A stretch of 64,000 nt of DNA from Kitasatospora phosalacinea. GTDB lineage: Bacteria; Actinomycetota; Actinomycetes; Streptomycetales; Streptomycetaceae. The position numbers and the translations under genes are program-made. This document shows positions 61,452 to 64,000 of this stretch, one piece after another (position 1 is the first letter of the stretch; each line of letters begins with the position of its first letter). The notes under the pieces are model-generated. The model was given only the letters and a program-made list of their open reading frames with translations, did no database searches and was not told where the DNA came from. The stretch lies in assembly GCF_000717185.1 (NCBI RefSeq), contig NZ_JNYE01000093.1, forward strand, positions 1 to 64,000. Direction: 5' to 3'.

Positions 61452-62270
61452 CTACGGGCGGGGCAGCACGCAGCCCGCCCGGGTCAGGTCGAGGACGTTG
61501 CCCGGGGCGAAGCAGTTGGGGATGGTGTAGGTCTCCTGGGCGTAGCCGATGCCGGGGTGGATCGTGACGGTGCCGTTCTGGTCGACCTCGCAGGGGTTGT
61601 TCAGGGTGCAGCTCTGGCCGTCCTCGTTGATCGTGTTGTTCACCGCGACGACCTGGCCGCTGACGGCGTCGACCACGGGGGAGCCGGAGGTGCCGCCGAT
61701 GATGTTGCAGCCGGAGGTGTAGCGGACCGAGTCCTTGAAGGTCCAGCCGCCCTCCTTGAGCCGGTAGGCGAAGCCGTCGACGCTGCAGGAGTAGATCTTC
61801 TTCCAGTAGCCGGAGACCACCTTGATCGAGCTGCCCGCCACCGGGTGGGTGGTGGACATGGTCAGCGGGGATATCCCGTAGCGGCTCTTGATCGTCGCGT
61901 AGCTGGTGCTCAGCCGGTAGAGGGTGACGTCGGTGTCGGTCATCGTCGAGTAGAGGATCCGGTTGGCGCGGACCGTGCCGAGGTTGCCGCCGGTGGAGCT
62001 GAGCAGGGTGAAACTGCGGGTGGAGGCCCGGTCGGTGACCACCTGCCCGGCGGCGGGCATGCCGCTCTCCAGGCAGTGGCCGTTGGTGAGGATCAGCCCG
62101 GGGTCGGCGTCCACGGAGCCGGGCATCCGGACGAGGGAGCCGGAGCAGTTGCTGAGCGCGACCGTCCCGGCGAAGTTGACCGTGGCGGCGGACGCGGGGG
62201 CGGCGGTGGCCAGGGCGGTGGCCCCGGCGAGGGTGAGCGCGCAGAGCGCACCGGTGAGCGGCTTCTTCAT
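61452..62270 (-). CDS. Secreted trypsin-like serine protease (S1 family)
   Basis: 272 residues. Signal peptide ending APASA. The catalytic triad is visible: His in LILTNGHCLES, Asp in TDTDVTLYRL, Ser in IIGGTSGSPVVDA. Six Cys could make disulfides (CSGS, GHC, YSCSVD, SGCN, SCTLNNPC). No propeptide region is evident between signal and protease, so it may be secreted active or not follow the alpha-lytic type. ATG at 62270 with a clear promoter upstream (62326-62355). Confidence 0.88.
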   Translation of the reverse strand: MKKPLTGALCALTLAGATALATAAPASAATVNFAGTVALSNCSGSLVRMPGSVDADPGLILTNGHCLESGMPAAGQVVTDRASTRSFTLLSSTGGNLGTVRANRILYSTMTDTDVTLYRLSTSYATIKSRYGISPLTMSTTHPVAGSSIKVVSGYWKKIYSCSVDGFAYRLKEGGWTFKDSVRYTSGCNIIGGTSGSPVVDAVSGQVVAVNNTINEDGQSCTLNNPCEVDQNGTVTIHPGIGYAQETYTIPNCFAPGNVLDLTRAGCVLPRP

Positions 62271-62325
62271 GAGGGTGCCTCTCGGGGGTGTGGGGGTACC
62301 ACTGGGGGTTCCACTGGGGTTCCCC

Positions 62326-62355
62326 TAAGTTGGCGCGCCCATGACACCGTGTCAA
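62326..62355 (-). promoter_or_regulatory. Promoter of the serine protease gene with overlapping 13-bp palindrome
   Basis: On the minus strand TTGACA (62350-62355), 18 bp, AACTTA (62326-62331). TGACACCGTGTCA (62342-62354) is a perfect 6-1-6 palindrome laid over the -35 box, where a repressor would block. The protease start is 55 bp further on; GGGGTTCCACTGGG-type repeats lie in between. Confidence 0.6.
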
Positions 62356-62392
62356 GAGTGCTACCGGGACGCCCGCACCCGCCGACGGGGCG

Positions 62393-63079
62393 TCAACTCG
62401 CCCGCCAGTGACGGCTCCCCAGGTTGATCAGCCGCAACTGGGTCCGCACCGTGCGCGCGATCGCCGCCCGCTCCCCCGCGTCCGCCTCGACCAGGGCCAG
62501 CGCGGTGGACACCATCCGGTCCACGTACAGCTCCGCCAGCATCCGCCGGTCCGCCGCCGGCCAGTCGGCGGTGTCCGGCTGGACGGCCAGCAGACCCGCC
62601 AACTCCTCGGCGAAGCGCGCCAGTTCGGCAGCCACCGCATCCCGGACGGGCTTCACCCCGCCGTGCCGCTCGCGGGCCAGGAAGCGGATGTAGGCGGGGT
62701 GCTCCGCCACGTGCGCGGCGATCACCTCGACCGAGCGGTCGATCAGCAGCTCGGCCTCGCCGCTGCCCGCGAACACCGCCCGGACCATCACGTGCAGGTT
62801 CGCCAGCGACTCCTCCACCAGCACCACGCCCAGCTCCGCGAGGTCCGCGAAGTGCCGGTAGAACCCGGCGGGCGAGAGCCCCGCGGCCCGGGTCACCTCG
62901 CGCACCCCCAGGCCGCTCAGGTTCTGCCGCTCCAGCAGCCCGAGGGCGGCGTCCAGCAGGGCGCGGCGGCTGGCCCGCTTCTGCGCCTGCCGGGCGCCGG
63001 GGGCGGGAGCGGAGGCTGAGCCCGGGTCGGAGGCCGGGTCGGAGCTCGGGTCGGGGGCCGGGTCGGGTGGGGTCGTCAC
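62393..63079 (-). CDS. TetR-family regulator
   Basis: 228 residues. A Pro/Asp/Ser-rich head of 30 residues contains PDPSSDPASDP. HTH about 35-80: ALLDAALGLLERQNLSGLGV, REVTRAAGLSPAGFYRHFAD. This form (AGLSPAGFYRHF, no Tyr-Phe pair) is like the FabR/DesT group controlling fatty-acid desaturation, though ligand is unproven. GTG at 63079, four bases from the first of two 24-bp operators. Divergent from a 44-residue membrane protein gene. Confidence 0.85.
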   Translation of the reverse strand: MTTPPDPAPDPSSDPASDPGSASAPAPGARQAQKRASRRALLDAALGLLERQNLSGLGVREVTRAAGLSPAGFYRHFADLAELGVVLVEESLANLHVMVRAVFAGSGEAELLIDRSVEVIAAHVAEHPAYIRFLARERHGGVKPVRDAVAAELARFAEELAGLLAVQPDTADWPAADRRMLAELYVDRMVSTALALVEADAGERAAIARTVRTQLRLINLGSRHWRAS

Positions 63080-63083
63080 GGCG

Positions 63084-63163
63084 TTCAGTAAACAGTCGTT
63101 TGCCGAATTTGGCCAGCTTCACTAGAGTACTGACCGGCATTCAGCGAACACTCGTTCACCGAA
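63084..63163. promoter_or_regulatory. Two 24-bp operator-like repeats in the tetR divergent promoter
   Basis: Copies at 63084-63107 and 63140-63163 share the form TTCAGyrAACAsTCGTTyrC followed by CGAA. Each is itself a near-palindrome around the centre (GAAC-ACTC-GTTC in the second, AAAC-AGTC-GTTT in the first), as expected for TetR-family dimers. They flank the AT-rich promoter core (CACTAGAGTACTG). Confidence 0.75.
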
Positions 63164-63178
63164 ACCGGAGGTTCCGCC

Positions 63179-63313
63179 GTGCTGCTCGTCGCCCTGCTCG
63201 CCCTCGCCCTCGTCACCTGGTCCATCACCCACCTCGCCGCCCCGGCCCTGCTGGTGAGCACCGCCGTGCTCGTCCTCTGGCTCACCGGCCGGGCCGTGCG
63301 CTCGCGCCCCTAG
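63179..63313 (+). CDS. 44-residue membrane protein, TetR-controlled
   Basis: GTG at 63179 behind GGAGG seven bases upstream. The product is [20 protein letters not shown], then [20 protein letters not shown] and RSRP: two short hydrophobic segments or one long helix, with a basic end. Codon third positions are GC-rich as in real genes. It lies directly behind one of the TetR operator repeats. Its TAG stop overlaps the stop of the convergent glyoxylate carboligase gene on the palindrome CTAG (63310-63313). Function unknown. Confidence 0.6.
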   Translation: MLLVALLALALVTWSITHLAAPALLVSTAVLVLWLTGRAVRSRP

Positions 63314-64000
63314 GCCCTGAGGGCGCGGACCGCGGTCGGGGCGTCGCCCGGTGCGGTGGCCAGCTCCTCCCACTCCACGACCTTGTCGATGTCCGCGGCG
63401 GCCATCGAAATGTTGGTGACGCGCTCCAGGATCGCCTCGACCACCACCGGGACGCGGAACTCGGCGGCGAGCTTCTTGGCCTGCTCGAACGCGGGCAGCA
63501 GCTCCTCGGGGCGGGTCACCCGGATCGCCTTGCAGCCCAGGCCCTCGGCGACCCGGACGTGGTCGACGCCGTAGACGCCCAGTTCGGGGGCGTTGACGTT
63601 CTCGAACTCCAGCTTGACCTGGAAGTCGATGTCGAAGTTGCGCTGCGCCTGCCGGATCAGCCCCAGGTAGGAGTTGTTGACCAGCACGTGCACGTACGGG
63701 ATGCGGTGCTGGGCGCCGACCGCCAGTTCCTCGACCATGAACTGGAAGTCGTAGTCGCCGGAGAGCGCGACCACCTGCCCCTCCGGATCGGCGGTGGCGA
63801 CGCCGAGGGCGGCGGGGATGGTCCAGCCGAGCGGGCCGGCCTGGCCGCAGTTGATCCAGTGGCGGGGCTTGTAGACGTGCAGCAGCTGCGCGCCGGCGAT
63901 CTGCGAGAGGCCGATGGTGGTGACGTACCGGGTCTCGGGGCCGAAGGCGCGGTTCATCTCCTCGTAGACGCGCTGCGGCTTGAGCGGCACGTCGTCGAAG
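63310..64000 (-). CDS. gcl: Glyoxylate carboligase, C-terminal part (runs off the window)
   Basis: About 229 residues of the C-terminal third are present and the frame is open to the window edge. ThDP-binding domain: [40 protein letters not shown] (the GDG-like GDYDF motif) and [18 protein letters not shown]. The Gcl-specific end [20 protein letters not shown] identifies the family among ThDP enzymes. It joins two glyoxylates into tartronate semialdehyde with CO2 release, in glycolate/allantoin use. FAD is bound by the missing part. Confidence 0.92.
   Translation of the reverse strand, partial: FDDVPLKPQRVYEEMNRAFGPETRYVTTIGLSQIAGAQLLHVYKPRHWINCGQAGPLGWTIPAALGVATADPEGQVVALSGDYDFQFMVEELAVGAQHRIPYVHVLVNNSYLGLIRQAQRNFDIDFQVKLEFENVNAPELGVYGVDHVRVAEGLGCKAIRVTRPEELLPAFEQAKKLAAEFRVPVVVEAILERVTNISMAAADIDKVVEWEELATAPGDAPTAVRALRA

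Overview
The window is high-GC actinobacterial chromosome. Gene families, GTG starts, coding bias and conserved neighbourhoods (Nif3/zinc-ribbon/RNase H-phosphatase, cse-like signalling genes, DasR-type chitinase control, SCO2322-family B12 locus) point to the family Streptomycetaceae, Streptomyces or Kitasatospora. The genus is my inference. About 60 genes can be supported. I see no rRNA, tRNA, CRISPR array or prophage.

Layout. 1-1.4 kb: the 3' end of an IS481-type transposase abuts an MFS exporter gene whose 3' end is lost. 1.4-7.7 kb: housekeeping genes (RNB exonuclease, DUF3995, YaaA, then the conserved trio RNase H/phosphatase, zinc-ribbon coiled coil, Nif3). 8.2-17.3 kb: a lanthipeptide locus with a three-domain LanL-type synthetase that keeps the cyclase zinc ligands, a prolyl-oligopeptidase-like hydrolase, a 47-residue precursor peptide and two ABC exporter half-transporters. 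17.5-24.5 kb: alcohol dehydrogenase, M48 protease with a suspicious N-terminus, methyltransferase, and three envelope proteins including an amidase. 24.7-28.9 kb: a methyltransferase / alpha-toroid / glycosyltransferase group with a divergent TetR gene. 29-35.1 kb: a cobalamin riboswitch followed by five tightly coupled genes (secreted toroid protein, SCO2322 protein, EcfT, fused EcfA, S component), read as corrinoid or cobalt uptake.

35.2-44.6 kb: MhuD-like haem oxygenase, DUF1772 protein with divergent AraC regulator, a peptidoglycan-binding-like protein, a GDT1 cation transporter partly overlapped by a damaged protein mannosyltransferase gene, a MerR regulator fused to DnaN-clamp-like domains behind a textbook MerR promoter, and an MFS/MarR divergent pair. 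44.7-49.1 kb: chitinase with DasR-like sites, lipoprotein, DoxX, barstar, MarC. 49.1-51.8 kb: kynurenine genes with a divergent Lrp regulator. 51.8-57.2 kb: an LPDTG-bearing surface protein, a phosphopantetheinyl transferase, an SDR remnant, an inositol-phosphatase-like protein, a double-HTH Lrp protein and small proteins. 57.4-61.4 kb: a surface protein with a class F sortase, then a CseA/CseB/CseC-like lipoprotein-regulator-kinase operon without sigE. 61.4-64 kb: trypsin-like protease, TetR regulator with paired operators, a 44-residue membrane protein and the C-terminal part of glyoxylate carboligase running off the edge.

The most interesting items are the lanthipeptide locus (odd Cys/Thr order in the core, peptidase partner, asymmetric exporter), the MerR-sliding-clamp fusion, the apparent two-part transcobalamin-like B12 system, the deletion joining the mannosyltransferase to the GDT1 gene, and a dispersed intergenic repeat that occurs twice around the lanthipeptide exporter genes and once 25 kb away.
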